DNA of 64,000 nt. Source: Deefgea rivuli DSM 18356 (GTDB taxonomy: Bacteria; Pseudomonadota; Gammaproteobacteria; Burkholderiales; Chitinibacteraceae). Made by a program: the position numbers and the translations under genes. The stretch lies in assembly GCF_000620145.1 (NCBI RefSeq), contig NZ_JHVM01000003.1, forward strand, positions 372,001 through 436,000. Direction: 5' to 3'. The notes beneath the pieces are model-generated. The model made no database searches. It was not told the origin of the DNA and worked only from the letters and a program-made list of their open reading frames with translations. This document shows, piece after piece, positions 44,597 through 53,539 of this stretch; the first letter of the stretch is position 1; each line of letters opens with the position of its first letter.

Positions 44597-44644
44597 GGTA
44601 TTGCTATATAAGTATTCAAATAGAAACCTTATATGGCAATACCC
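44597..44644 (+). repeat. 3'-end palindromic element, copy 6
   Basis: GGTATTGC-ta-TATAAG pairs with CTTATA-tg-GCAATACC, starting 7 nt behind the ArsC-like gene. The inner stem (TATAAG/CTTATA) differs from the TGTAGG/CCTACA of other copies on both sides, a paired change. Confidence 0.75.
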
Positions 44645-44736
44645 CATATTTTAAACCTGAAAAAAATCAGCATAAATTCGAAAACAAGTATAAAAACACA
44701 AAAACCCAAAATTAAATAAATCACCGCCAGCCGCCC

Positions 44737-44768
44737 ACAAAAAAAGCCGACCCAAGGTCGGCTTTTTG
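44737..44768. terminator. Bidirectional terminator ahead of the suhB 3' end
   Basis: AAAAAAAGCCGACC-caa-GGTCGGCTTTTT between convergent ArsC-like gene and suhB. Confidence 0.9.
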
Positions 44769-44787
44769 ATATTTAGTTCAACTGCAA

Positions 44788-45570
44788 TTATTTCAAATGA
44801 CCGCGAATCAAAGACAGCATTTGGCCGAATACACGCGGCGTACCACAAAGCACATCGCCCGACTCAAGGAATTTTTCTTCGCCATTAAGATCCGTCACCA
44901 AACCACCCGCTTCTTGCACCAAGAGCGTACCGGCAGCGATGTCGACGAGTTTCAGGTCGAACTCAAAGAAACCATCAAAGCGACCACAGGCAACATAGGC
45001 CAAATCCAGCGCAGCAGCGCCCGGACGGCGCACGCCTGCGGCTTTTTGTGCCATATCGCGGAAGATATTTAGGTAGTTTTCTAGATTATTGAATTTGGTA
45101 TACGGGAAGCCAGTACCAACCAGTGCATCCGACAAATCACGGACTTTCGATACGCGGATACGGCGGTCATTCAAGAATGCGCCAACGCCACGTGTCGCGG
45201 TGAACAAATCGTTGCGATTTGGATCGTAAACGACGGCTTGGGTAATCACGCCTTTATGTTCCAGCGCGATGGAGATGGCGTATTGTGGGAAGCCATGCAA
45301 GAAATTCGTAGTACCATCAAGCGGATCGATAATCCAAACGTATTCAGAATTACCGCGCTTGCCCGACTCCTCTGCTAAAATCGCGTGGGTCGGATAAGCC
45401 TCAAGAATCGTCTCGATGATGGCTTGTTCCGCAGCACGGTCGACTTCAGTCACGAAATCGTTGTGACCTTTTTTCTCAGGTGTAATTAGGTCCAGATTAT
45501 TCGACGCACGTTGGATCACGGTCGCGGCGCGACGCGCAGCGCGCACCGCAGTGTTCAGCATTGGATGCAT
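44788..45570 (-). CDS. suhB: Inositol monophosphatase family protein SuhB
   Basis: A 260-residue Mg-dependent phosphatase; in E. coli SuhB is also part of the rRNA antitermination complex with NusA. The metal motif [22 protein letters not shown] and LAEESG (first motif) are present, as is the C-terminal [19 protein letters not shown]. The start [21 protein letters not shown] matches SuhB. It is divergent from trmJ, with which it shares a 212-nt upstream region, an arrangement also seen in other proteobacteria. Confidence 0.92.
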   Translation of the reverse strand: MHPMLNTAVRAARRAATVIQRASNNLDLITPEKKGHNDFVTEVDRAAEQAIIETILEAYPTHAILAEESGKRGNSEYVWIIDPLDGTTNFLHGFPQYAISIALEHKGVITQAVVYDPNRNDLFTATRGVGAFLNDRRIRVSKVRDLSDALVGTGFPYTKFNNLENYLNIFRDMAQKAAGVRRPGAAALDLAYVACGRFDGFFEFDLKLVDIAAGTLLVQEAGGLVTDLNGEEKFLESGDVLCGTPRVFGQMLSLIRGHLK

Positions 45571-45782
45571 GACTTCTCACTATTAAAAAAGATCGATAAA
45601 TTTAATGGCGTATTCTACCCGTCTCGCACGGAGTAATAAACCCGCTTATGCAGAAAGAAGCAAATCAAATGACGCAAACTCGTTTTTTATCCCACATTCG
45701 TGTGTTTCTGACTACCTCAGCGCCAGCGATCCACTAAAATTGCGCACTACCCTACTCGTTCCACACCCAGCGAAATACTAAA

Positions 45783-46544
45783 ATGATCAATAACGAAACT
45801 GCCTGCTTAGCTAACATCCGCGTCGTCCTCTCGCACACCAGCCACCCCGGCAATATCGGCTCGACCGCCCGCGCGATGAAAACCATGGGGCTGACGCAGC
45901 TCTACCTGATCAATCCCAAAGAATTCCCGTCTGAAGTCGCCGACGCGCTCGCCTCCAGCGCGCGGGATATTTTGGCCAATGCCAAAGTCGTTAGCTCCAT
46001 GGAAGAAGCACTGGAAGGCACCACCTTGCAAGTGGCGATGACCGCGCGCCGCCGTGAACTCTCGCAACCACTGCAAACCCCGCGCCAGCTCACGCCTGAA
46101 CTGGTGCAAGCTGCGCGCACAGGCGCTGCAGTCGCCTTGGTATTTGGTGCAGAAACCAGCGGACTAACCATTGCCGAGCTGGAACAATGCAATCGCCGCG
46201 TCACGATCCCAACCAATCCAGATTATTCCAGCCTCAATCTTTCGCAAGCGGTGCAAATTTTGGCCTACGAGCTACGCACCGCATGTTTTGAAGAAGGCTA
46301 CGACGACATTCGTTACCTCGAAGAAAACCGCGAACGCGCGCCGCATCAAGCCGTAGAGCTGTTTTTTGAGCATTTCGAAGAAGTGTTACTGACGATTGGC
46401 TTCTTGAAACCGAACGCACCAAAACGCCTGATGCCACGCCTACGCCGCCTGTTCGTTCGCGCGCAAATGGAACGCGAAGAACTCGACATCATGCGCGGAA
46501 TTTTGCGTGCGGCGAGTGAATTCAAAACGGGAAAGAAAGAATAA
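45783..46544 (+). CDS. trmJ: tRNA (cytidine/uridine-32-2'-O)-methyltransferase
   Basis: A 253-residue SPOUT methyltransferase. IRVVLSHTSHPGNIGSTARAMKTMGL is the N-terminal knot segment with the catalytic-site asparagine and arginine, ALVFGAETSGL is the SAM loop, and IPTNPDYSSLNLSQAVQILAYEL forms the trefoil knot. The helical C-terminal extension (RLMPRLRRLFVRAQMEREELDIMRGIL) is specific to TrmJ. Confidence 0.93.
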   Translation: MINNETACLANIRVVLSHTSHPGNIGSTARAMKTMGLTQLYLINPKEFPSEVADALASSARDILANAKVVSSMEEALEGTTLQVAMTARRRELSQPLQTPRQLTPELVQAARTGAAVALVFGAETSGLTIAELEQCNRRVTIPTNPDYSSLNLSQAVQILAYELRTACFEEGYDDIRYLEENRERAPHQAVELFFEHFEEVLLTIGFLKPNAPKRLMPRLRRLFVRAQMEREELDIMRGILRAASEFKTGKKE

Positions 46545-46560
46545 GAAGATTAATATCGAT

Positions 46561-46609
46561 GGTATATGGCCGTAGTCTTTATTTATAATTACCTACAGCC
46601 ATATACACC
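46561..46609 (+). repeat. 3'-end palindromic element, copy 7
   Basis: GGTATATGGC-c-GTAG pairs with CTAC-a-GCCATATAC, 17 nt behind the trmJ stop. ATGGC/GCCAT replaces the TTGC/GCAA of other copies on both arms, again a paired change. Confidence 0.75.
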
Positions 46610-46620
46610 TCAACAAAAAA

Positions 46621-46977
46621 TCAAGAAGCCGCTTTTTCACCACCGAACTCTTCAAATGCCAACAAAGCTTCAGCCCCCGTCATCACACTGGGACCTCCGC
46701 CCATATAAATGGCGACTTGTAACATCTCCATAAACTCTGCACGAGTCACGCCCAATTTGACGCAGGCTTGTGCATGAAAGCCCAAGCAGCCTTGGCAGCG
46801 TGCCGCAACTGCAATACTCATCGCCATTAATTCTTTATGTTTTTTACTCAACGCGGCTTCCGTGTGCGTCGCCTTGGTGATTTGCATAAAACCTTGCTGC
46901 GTCTCCGGAATTTCCTTCGCAAACTCACGTAATTTGCCGCTAATATCCTGCACTAACTTGCGATAATTTTCTGTCAT
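46621..46977 (-). CDS. Carboxymuconolactone decarboxylase/AhpD-like protein
   Basis: A 118-residue all-helical protein of the CMD/AhpD family. HKELMAMSIAVAARCQGCLGFHAQACVKLGVTRAEFMEMLQVAI contains the CxxCxxxH motif (CQGCLGFH) that supports peroxidase-linked disulfide chemistry in AhpD. The exact reaction is unknown. The frame can start at 47001, but AAGGAA is spaced for ATG 46977 (MTENYRKLV). It is convergent with trmJ. Confidence 0.85.
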   Translation of the reverse strand: MTENYRKLVQDISGKLREFAKEIPETQQGFMQITKATHTEAALSKKHKELMAMSIAVAARCQGCLGFHAQACVKLGVTRAEFMEMLQVAIYMGGGPSVMTGAEALLAFEEFGGEKAAS

Positions 46978-47050
46978 TTTTATTCCTTCGCTAACAATCA
47001 AAATACTATTTTATATAATATAACTCAACAATATTTATTGCGCAAACGCA

Positions 47051-47074
47051 AACAGGCCTCATAGCGAGGCCTGT
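47051..47074 (-). terminator. Hairpin behind dcd
   Basis: AACAGGCCTC / GAGGCCTGTT perfect 10-bp stem with a 4-nt loop, about 20 nt past the dcd stop. The tail is TTTGCGTTTGC, so termination may be partial. Confidence 0.6.
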
Positions 47075-47095
47075 TTAAACAAAATACAGCTCAAA

Positions 47096-47671
47096 TTAAG
47101 TGCGTGGTAACGTTACACCGACTTGGCCTTGGTATTTCCCGCCACGATCACCATAACTGGTTTCGCAAACATCATCGGCATCAGCCTCAAAGAACAACAC
47201 TTGAGCCACGCCTTCGTTGGCGTAGATTTTGGCGGGCAGCGGCGTCGTATTTGAGAATTCCAAAGTCACGTAGCCTTCCCATTCCGGCTCAAACGGCGTG
47301 ACGTTCACGATAATGCCGCAACGTGCATAGGTTGATTTGCCGAGGCAGATCGTCAAGGCGTTACGTGGAATACGGAAGTATTCCACCGTGCGAGCGAGTG
47401 CGAACGAATTCGGCGGGATAATGCAATAACCTTTGCCCGATACATCGACAAAACTGCCTTCATCAAAGTTTTTTGGGTCCACAATCGTTGAGTTGATATT
47501 GGTAAATACTTTGAATTCATCAGCGCAACGAATGTCGTAGCCGTAGCTAGACGTACCGTAGGACACAATTCGTTCACCATTCACTTCTTTAACTTGGCCG
47601 GGAACAAACGGTTCGATCATGCCGTGCTCTTGCGCCATCCGGCGAATCCATTTATCTGACTTGATACTCAT
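47096..47671 (-). CDS. dcd: dCTP deaminase
   Basis: A 191-residue trimeric enzyme turning dCTP to dUTP for dTMP synthesis. [37 protein letters not shown] and the catalytic Glu in [15 protein letters not shown] are present, and the C-terminus [12 protein letters not shown] fits Dcd. The start [19 protein letters not shown] is standard. Monocistronic. Confidence 0.96.
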   Translation of the reverse strand: MSIKSDKWIRRMAQEHGMIEPFVPGQVKEVNGERIVSYGTSSYGYDIRCADEFKVFTNINSTIVDPKNFDEGSFVDVSGKGYCIIPPNSFALARTVEYFRIPRNALTICLGKSTYARCGIIVNVTPFEPEWEGYVTLEFSNTTPLPAKIYANEGVAQVLFFEADADDVCETSYGDRGGKYQGQVGVTLPRT

Positions 47672-47898
47672 GGTTTTGTACTCATATTAAAGGGGTTAAC
47701 GTGTTTGTCACACAGCTGTAAATATTCTTCCCGTATTGTAACGGTATTAGCTGCTCCCGCTAAGAACTCGGCACAGTCGGATTGCAATTAATCAAACATC
47801 TCGTTCGATTTTAGATTTGTGACAAAGCAAATCTTGCTCAATGCAAGCCCATTGCCGACAATGATTTAAAGGCAACACATCAACCTTCGGAGCATTCA

Positions 47899-48357
47899 AT
47901 GAGTTCAAACCCTTGCCCAGCGCTGGTATTAAATAGCACTGGCGACACCCAATTTGATACCAACGCCCTCAAAGGCCAAACATTCGTGCTGTATTTTTAC
48001 CCGAAAGACAGTACGCCAGGCTGCACCACCGAAACCGGTGATTTCCGCGATCTACATTCCCAATTTTTAGCCGCGCAATGCCAAGTTTTTGGGATTAGCC
48101 GCGATTCATTAAAAAGCCATGAAAACTTCAAAACGAAACTGAATCTGCCTTTTGAGCTGGTTTCCGATCCGGATGAAGTCGCCTGCGAAGCATTTGGTGT
48201 AATGAAATTAAAAAATATGTATGGCAAGCAAGTCCGTGGTATAGAGCGCAGCACGTTTGTAATTAACGCAGAAGGAGAAATCATCAAGGAATGGCGCGGC
48301 GTGAAAGTACCTAATCACGCGGCGGAAGTTCTGAGCATTGTGCAATCTATGCAGTAA
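47899..48357 (+). CDS. bcp: Thioredoxin-dependent peroxiredoxin Bcp
   Basis: A 152-residue atypical peroxiredoxin reducing lipid and hydrogen peroxides. The peroxidatic cysteine is C42 in FYPKDSTPGCTTETGDFRD. In E. coli Bcp a second cysteine follows five residues later; here that position is Gly, so resolution must use another Cys (C64 or C95) or an outside thiol. CTTCGGAG precedes the ATG. A perfect AGATTTG/CAAATCT inverted repeat at 47813-47834 in its upstream region may be a regulator site. Confidence 0.9.
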   Translation: MSSNPCPALVLNSTGDTQFDTNALKGQTFVLYFYPKDSTPGCTTETGDFRDLHSQFLAAQCQVFGISRDSLKSHENFKTKLNLPFELVSDPDEVACEAFGVMKLKNMYGKQVRGIERSTFVINAEGEIIKEWRGVKVPNHAAEVLSIVQSMQ

Positions 48358-48363
48358 ATACTA

Positions 48364-48388
48364 AGCGGCCGACGAGCCGCTTTTTTAT
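48364..48388 (+). terminator. Terminator of bcp
   Basis: AGCGGC / GCCGCT with a 6-nt loop followed by TTTTTT, 6 nt after bcp. Confidence 0.85.
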
Positions 48389-48403
48389 TGAATCCAAGTA
48401 CAT

Positions 48404-48486
48404 GCGCAAAAGTTTTATGGCAAGGCGTGAGGCCCCAATACAAGTCGTACGACGAGGCCAAACAAGGAAGCCAAGAAAACTTTTGC
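48404..48486 (+). repeat. ~85-nt palindromic element, copy A
   Basis: Begins GCGCAAAAGTTTTATGGC and ends AAAACTTTTGC, so the 11-nt ends GCAAAAGTTTT/AAAACTTTTGC are perfect inverted repeats. The centre GTCGTACGAC is a perfect palindrome. It is homologous to the copy at 40617-40705 and sits 26 nt ahead of phoH. Confidence 0.75.
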
Positions 48487-48512
48487 TTTAATACTAAAAC
48501 AAGGAGTGCATC

Positions 48513-49922
48513 ATGGCCGCCCGCAAACGTAAAGCCCCGAGTGACAGCAAACTTTTTGTGCTGGATACCAATGTATTGATGCATGACCCCACCTCAATTT
48601 ACCGTTTTCAAGAGCATGATGTGTTTGTGCCGATGATGACACTAGAAGAGCTGGATTCGAATAAAAAAGGCATGACCGAAGTCGCGCGTAATGCACGGCA
48701 AGCCAGTCGGTTCATGGAAGAGCTGGTCGCTGGAATGGAAAATAGCCTGCACGACGGCGTTTCACTCAGCAAAGGCAGCAAGGATCAAGCCACTGGGCGT
48801 TTGTTCTTGCAAACAGAGGCGATCACCAGTGTCTTGCCAGCTCAATTACCCATGGGCAAAGCTGACAACCAAATTCTCGGTGTCGTCCATCATTTGCAGC
48901 AGGTTTTTGCCAAACGCGAAGTGATTTTGGTGTCTAAAGACATCAATATGCGAATTAAAGCGCGGACTTTAGGCTTGGCCGCTGAAGATTACTTTAACGA
49001 CAAAGTTTTAGAAGACACCGACCTGCTCTACAACGGTATGCGCGAAATTGACATCGATTTTTGGGAGCGCAATGGCAAAGATCTACAAAGCTGGCAAGAA
49101 GGTAATCGCAGCTACTGGAAAATCAAAGGCCCTGACGTACCCGATCTCTATGTCAATCAGCTTTTATTCCAAGCGGGTGATACGCCACTGCAAGCCCGTG
49201 TGGTGAGTATTGATGGTAAAACGGCGGTGTTTGAAAGCCTCAAAGACTATACCCACACCAAAAATGCGATTTGGGGCATTACAGCGCGCAATCGAGAGCA
49301 AAATTTTGCACTCAATTTGCTAATGAATCCCGATGTGGATTTTGTATCACTGCTCGGGCAAGCGGGTACCGGTAAAACGCTACTCACTTTGGCTGCGTGC
49401 TTAGTGCAAACTTTAGAGAGCAAGATTTACACCGAAATCATTATGACCCGCGTCACCGTCCCCGTCGGTGAAGACATCGGTTTCCTACCTGGCACGGAGG
49501 AAGAAAAAATGATGCCGTGGATGGGCGCATTAGAAGACAATCTGGATGTACTGAATCAAACCGATGCCGAAGCGGGCGATTGGGGCCGCGCAGCCACTCG
49601 TGATTTGATACGTTCACGGATTAAAGTGAAATCACTTAACTTTATGCGTGGCCGTACTTTCCTGAAGAAATTCTTGATTATCGACGAAGCGCAAAATTTG
49701 ACGTCCAAGCAAATGAAAACGCTGATTACGCGCGCGGGCCCCGGCACCAAGGTGGTCTGTTTAGGAAATATCAGTCAGATTGACACGCCTTATTTGACCG
49801 AAGGCTCGTCGGGTTTAACCTATGTCGTTGATCGCTTTAAGGGCTGGGGACATTCGGGCCACATCACCTTAACGCGCGGCGAGCGCTCGCGCTTGGCCGA
49901 TTACGCCGCTGAGGTGCTGTGA
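48513..49922 (+). CDS. PhoH family protein with N-terminal PIN domain
   Basis: A 469-residue protein joining a PIN-type ribonuclease fold (KLFVLDTNVLMHDPTSIYRF...VILVSKDINMRIKARTLGL, residues ~9-150) to a PhoH ATPase (Walker A GQAGTGKT at 282-289; Walker B FLIIDEAQNLT; GPGTKVVCLGNISQID). It matches the PhoH2 (YlaK-like) family, described as RNA helicase/ribonuclease. ACAAGGAGTGCATC precedes the ATG. There is no antitoxin-like upstream partner here. Confidence 0.9.
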   Translation: MAARKRKAPSDSKLFVLDTNVLMHDPTSIYRFQEHDVFVPMMTLEELDSNKKGMTEVARNARQASRFMEELVAGMENSLHDGVSLSKGSKDQATGRLFLQTEAITSVLPAQLPMGKADNQILGVVHHLQQVFAKREVILVSKDINMRIKARTLGLAAEDYFNDKVLEDTDLLYNGMREIDIDFWERNGKDLQSWQEGNRSYWKIKGPDVPDLYVNQLLFQAGDTPLQARVVSIDGKTAVFESLKDYTHTKNAIWGITARNREQNFALNLLMNPDVDFVSLLGQAGTGKTLLTLAACLVQTLESKIYTEIIMTRVTVPVGEDIGFLPGTEEEKMMPWMGALEDNLDVLNQTDAEAGDWGRAATRDLIRSRIKVKSLNFMRGRTFLKKFLIIDEAQNLTSKQMKTLITRAGPGTKVVCLGNISQIDTPYLTEGSSGLTYVVDRFKGWGHSGHITLTRGERSRLADYAAEVL

Positions 49923-49963
49923 GGCTTAAGGAATATTTCATCGACTTAAATATCTAGAGCCAA

Positions 49964-49992
49964 TAAAAAACCGAGCCTTGGCTCGGTTTTTA
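49964..49992. terminator. Terminator of phoH
   Basis: AAAAAACCGAGCC / GGCTCGGTTTTT with a 2-nt TT centre between convergent genes. Confidence 0.9.
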
Positions 49993-49999
49993 TTTTACA

Positions 50000-50047
50000 G
50001 GTATATGAATATGATCTTCAGTAGCAATAGCCTACAGCCAAATACCC
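50000..50047 (-). repeat. 3'-end palindromic element, copy 8
   Basis: On the minus strand GGGTATTTGGCTGTAGGC begins 14 nt after the stop of the orphan gene at 50062. The far arm is GGTATATGAATATG on the plus strand; only the outer GGTAT/ATACC part pairs well. Confidence 0.6.
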
Positions 50048-50061
50048 GTTAATACTTTAAT

Positions 50062-50511
50062 TTAATCATCACAAGTCGCCTCAAAATGCTCGCAACATTC
50101 AAGCGTTCCTAAGGAAGATACAAACTCAGGCACTAATAAAGGCCACTGAGTATTTGGGCCTTTACCATCAACGCCATAAATAGCCATTGCACTACAAAAC
50201 GCTGATTTTATTTTGCCACTAACAGCGCCCACACTCATTCGGTAAATTTTATAAAGTAGCGTACGTTTTTCAAACGGCTCCACCCTGAATTCAAAAAATT
50301 CACTATTCAAGAATAAAATGTAACCTGGTCCATCAAACATAGTTTCACCAGAAACAGCAAATAGATAAGATTTGGCTTCTTCGTCGTAAACCCACCATAA
50401 ACCACTAGCAATTTCCTTCCGAATTCGCTTTTGAAGGTAAGGAAAAGGCTCTGCATCTACCAAAATATTCTGAATATCCCCAAAGGAGAATGGCCTAAAT
50501 GTGTAATTCAT
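50062..50511 (-). CDS. Uncharacterised 149-residue protein
   Basis: I do not recognise a family. It is soluble, with no signal peptide or membrane span, and rich in aromatic residues (MNYTFRPFSFGDIQNIL, GLWWVYDEEAKSYLFAVSG, GPGYILFLNSEFFEFRVEPF). There is a CC pair near the end (LGTLECCEHF). The alternation of strands suggests a compact alpha/beta domain of the size of an immunity or adaptor protein, but nothing nearby supports that. AT-rich compared with its neighbours. It lies 16 nt downstream of the Asd-like gene, so it may be co-transcribed with it. Confidence 0.6.
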   Translation of the reverse strand: MNYTFRPFSFGDIQNILVDAEPFPYLQKRIRKEIASGLWWVYDEEAKSYLFAVSGETMFDGPGYILFLNSEFFEFRVEPFEKRTLLYKIYRMSVGAVSGKIKSAFCSAMAIYGVDGKGPNTQWPLLVPEFVSSLGTLECCEHFEATCDD

Positions 50512-50527
50512 TTAAAGATCCAAGATC

Positions 50528-51451
50528 TCAAAGCAAGGCCAACAACAACACCGCAGCCCGCGCAGGCAATCGCGCATTATCCGCGACCAGCCACATATTC
50601 ACCGAGCGGCCATCAACCGAGACCGACAATTGATTTAGCCAGACTTTATCGCCGCCAATCGCGTCTTGCGGCGTGGCAATGCCTGCATCGCCTTCCGCTT
50701 TCATATGGTACAAAGTCGGTGCATCGGCCATTGCGGCTTCAACTTGCGCCAAGGTGACCGCTTGACTCAATTGCACACTCAAACTCACCGCATGGCCAAA
50801 AAAGACTGGTACACGACTCACGGTCAGGCAGTTCACTGATGTGCCAACGGCGGCCAATTCAGTCGTAATACGCTCTTCTTCACCGCGCAGAGCCGTTGGC
50901 AAAATATTAAACGCCAAGCGTTTTGGGTAACCTGCCAGCTCAACTTCTTGCTGTGCGAATAATTGCCGCGTTTGCATCGCCAAAGCATCAATTGCCGATT
51001 TGCCGTCTTCGGACACCGACAACATCGCCGTTGCCGCAGAGAAATCAATCGTTGCCAAGGATTTCAAAGCAGCGAGCGGCGCTGAAATCATCGACGTCAG
51101 CACATGTGGCAGGCCAATACATTGGCCGCGCTGCGGTCTGCCGGTTTTGCTATCCGTCGCCCCCGTCAAATCAATCACCGCCGCGCCCGCTTCAGCGGCG
51201 ATTTGAGCGTATTGCGTCGCCAAATCCGGAGCGCCAACAAACAACACTGCATCGGCTTTTTTCCAATCAAACGTCGCCACATCAATCATTGGCAAAGAGT
51301 GCTTTCGTAATTCGACTTCGCTGGCTTCATCATCGTCGGTCAATGGGTAAAGTGCGGTCAAAGCCAATGGCATCTCGCCCAATACATCCAATACCGCCTG
51401 AGATGCAGGGGTATCTGCCCCAACGAGTGCAACAGAAATAGCTTTAGACAT
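50528..51451 (-). CDS. Aspartate-semialdehyde dehydrogenase-like protein (USG-1 type)
   Basis: A 307-residue protein with the Asd fold: N-terminal NAD(P)-binding segment ISVALVGADTPASQAVLDVL, DAVLFVGAPDLATQYAQIAAEAGAAVIDLTGA, and C-terminal VPVFFGHAVSLSVQL. The catalytic cysteine of Asd (in a PNCS/T motif) has no counterpart; the matching stretch reads ATIDFSAATAML. It is therefore probably an inactive paralogue like E. coli Usg, role unknown. ATG 51451 has GGAG ahead; the longer frame to 51478 is unlikely. Related genomes have true asd near leuB, which is not seen here. Confidence 0.75.
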   Translation of the reverse strand: MSKAISVALVGADTPASQAVLDVLGEMPLALTALYPLTDDDEASEVELRKHSLPMIDVATFDWKKADAVLFVGAPDLATQYAQIAAEAGAAVIDLTGATDSKTGRPQRGQCIGLPHVLTSMISAPLAALKSLATIDFSAATAMLSVSEDGKSAIDALAMQTRQLFAQQEVELAGYPKRLAFNILPTALRGEEERITTELAAVGTSVNCLTVSRVPVFFGHAVSLSVQLSQAVTLAQVEAAMADAPTLYHMKAEGDAGIATPQDAIGGDKVWLNQLSVSVDGRSVNMWLVADNARLPARAAVLLLALL

Positions 51452-51560
51452 ATACCAACTCCAAGTATTGAACCGCAAGTAAGGCGGAGAGGCTGCATTT
51501 TACTCGTTTAAGCCAGATAAAACGAGCAGGATTTTTAAGCGGAGAAGCGAGGAAAATGGC

Positions 51561-52328
51561 TTATTTTGTACTATTCACCTGATACAAAGCATCTCGGCTC
51601 GATTGGATTAAACGTTCTAGCTGACCGCTCTTTTCCAAGGTATTCAAACCCGCATTAAACGCTTTCACCCAACGCTCGGCATTGGGGTGTTTTTTGTAGA
51701 CGACGACATGCAGCGGCGCATCCCAATACGCTTCTTTTTGGCAACTGATAGAAACGCGCTCGACTGGCGTTAAATGTTGCGCCATCAAATAAGGTGCGAC
51801 TTCAGCGTCAATCGGGAACAACTGAATATAACCAGCCAGTAATTTTTTAAAGTTAGCCACATCGCTGTGCGCTGCATCAACTTTCAATACGCCTGCGGCC
51901 TGAAGCTTGGCAAAGTCTTCAGAGTAATAATTCCCGCTCGTAATCCCGATGGCGTACGGCGATAAATCCGCCAAGGTTTTCCACGGAAATTGCTGACCTT
52001 TTTGATGACAAAACACCATGCGCAGCGACATCACCGGGTCGGTATACAATAAATCACGCTCGCGATCGGCATTTTTAGCCCAGCCAAAACTACCGTCATA
52101 AATGCCACGGCGTGGCGCTTCGATGGCACGATTATTGGGCACCGATTTAAGAACGACTTCAATATTTTCTAGCGCAAATGCGCTGACCACAATCCGCGTC
52201 AGCAAGCCTTGAAACGGTAGTTTTTCGCCCATATACGGTGGATATTCCTGCAATGTCAGCGTGATTTTTTCTGCATACACGGGCGCTGACAGCAGGCAAA
52301 GCCCAAGCAGACTAGCCAAAATTTTCAT
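51561..52328 (-). CDS. Periplasmic solute-binding protein (SBP_bac_3 type)
   Basis: A 255-residue exported protein: signal peptide MKILASLLGLCLLSAPVYA, then a two-lobe amino-acid-binding fold (ITLTLQEYPPYMGEKLPFQGLLTRIV, YDGSFGWAKNADRERDLLYTDPV, LSPYAIGITSGNYY, DAPLHVVVYKKHPNAERWVKAFN). No permease or ATPase is nearby, as is common for this branch in motile betaproteobacteria, so the partner and ligand are unknown. AGGAGCGGGTG precedes ATG 52328. The leuB terminator lies upstream. Confidence 0.8.
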   Translation of the reverse strand: MKILASLLGLCLLSAPVYAEKITLTLQEYPPYMGEKLPFQGLLTRIVVSAFALENIEVVLKSVPNNRAIEAPRRGIYDGSFGWAKNADRERDLLYTDPVMSLRMVFCHQKGQQFPWKTLADLSPYAIGITSGNYYSEDFAKLQAAGVLKVDAAHSDVANFKKLLAGYIQLFPIDAEVAPYLMAQHLTPVERVSISCQKEAYWDAPLHVVVYKKHPNAERWVKAFNAGLNTLEKSGQLERLIQSSRDALYQVNSTK

Positions 52329-52376
52329 CACCCGCTCCTGCAATAGGATTTGAATTTCAGCCTAGCTTACAGGCAT

Positions 52377-52404
52377 AAAAAAAGGCCTTCACGGCCTTTT
52401 TTTA
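52377..52404 (-). terminator. Terminator of leuB
   Basis: AAAAAAGGCC-ttcac-GGCCTTTTTTT, about 20 nt behind leuB and usable on both strands. Confidence 0.85.
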
Positions 52405-52424
52405 AATGATGAATGGAAAAACAA

Positions 52425-53489
52425 TTACAGCGCAGCAACCACCGCATCGCCCATCGCCGAGCAGCCCACTTTCGTCGTGCCCGCTTCAAAAATGTCCGCC
52501 GTGCGCAGGCCTTGTGCCAGCACTTTCTTAACCGCATTTTCAACACGCTGCGCAGCCGCTTCGTTGTTGAAGGTGTAACGCAACATCATCGCCACCGACA
52601 AAATCGTTGCTAATGGATTGGCAATGTCTTTGCCCGCGATGTCTGGCGCCGAACCATGACTCGGCTCATACAAACCTTTGTTATTCACATCGAGCGATGC
52701 GCTTGGCAACATGCCGATTGATCCGGTCAACATCGACGCTTCATCGCTCAAAATATCGCCAAAGATATTACCCGTGACCACCACATCAAATTGCTTCGGT
52801 GCTTTGACCAATTGCATCGCCGCGTTATCAACCAACATATGGCTGAGTTCTACGTCTGGATATTCTTTGGCCATGTCAGTCATGATTTCTTTCCAGAACT
52901 CAGTGGTTTCCAAGACGTTGGCCTTATCGACTGAGCACAGCTTCTTGCCGCGCTTTTGCGCTGCTTGGAAAGCCACATGGCCAATACGACGAATTTCAGA
53001 TTCGGCGTACAGCATGGTGTTAAAGCCTTCGCGCTCGCCTGCTTCATTCACGCGAATGCCGCGTGGCTGGCCGAAATAAATATCGCCGGTTAATTCACGC
53101 ACGATCAAAATATCCAAACCTGAAACCACTTCAGGTTTCAGCGTGGAAGCATTCGCCAATTCTGGGTACAAAATCGCTGGACGCAGATTGGCAAACAAAC
53201 CCAAATCTTTGCGAATTGCCAAGAGGCCGCGCTCTGGGCGCAATGGGCGATCTAATGTGTCGTATTGCGGGCCGCCAACAGCGCCGAGCAAAATCGCATC
53301 GGCTTCGCGAGCCAAGTTTTGGGTGAATTCTGGGTACGGCGAGCCGTATTGATCGTAAGCTGCGCCGCCGAGTGGCGCTTCTTGCAGCTCTAAATCCAAA
53401 CCATCATTTTTTAAAACTTCGAGCACTTTGCGAGCTTGTGCAACGATCTCAGGGCCAATGCCATCACCGGGCAGAATCAATACTTTCAT
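52425..53489 (-). CDS. leuB: 3-isopropylmalate dehydrogenase
   Basis: A 354-residue NAD-dependent decarboxylating dehydrogenase of leucine synthesis. [20 protein letters not shown], the substrate loop [21 protein letters not shown], the catalytic Lys/Asp in [15 protein letters not shown] and DNAAMQLVK, and [14 protein letters not shown] are in place. It is separated from leuC-leuD by nagB, each with its own terminator. Confidence 0.95.
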   Translation of the reverse strand: MKVLILPGDGIGPEIVAQARKVLEVLKNDGLDLELQEAPLGGAAYDQYGSPYPEFTQNLAREADAILLGAVGGPQYDTLDRPLRPERGLLAIRKDLGLFANLRPAILYPELANASTLKPEVVSGLDILIVRELTGDIYFGQPRGIRVNEAGEREGFNTMLYAESEIRRIGHVAFQAAQKRGKKLCSVDKANVLETTEFWKEIMTDMAKEYPDVELSHMLVDNAAMQLVKAPKQFDVVVTGNIFGDILSDEASMLTGSIGMLPSASLDVNNKGLYEPSHGSAPDIAGKDIANPLATILSVAMMLRYTFNNEAAAQRVENAVKKVLAQGLRTADIFEAGTTKVGCSAMGDAVVAAL

Positions 53490-53539
53490 GGTGTTCTCGT
53501 GGGTTTAGTGAATTAATTATTCTTAGTTTCGTGCCAGCA

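Noticed and set aside
44641..44736. AT-rich gap ahead of suhB as a small RNA gene
   Set aside because: No promoter or structure other than the bidirectional terminator and the repeat element.
48513..49922. PhoH2-type toxin-antitoxin module
   Set aside because: The PIN-PhoH fusion is present, but no small antitoxin gene lies upstream; the gap holds a terminator and a repeat.
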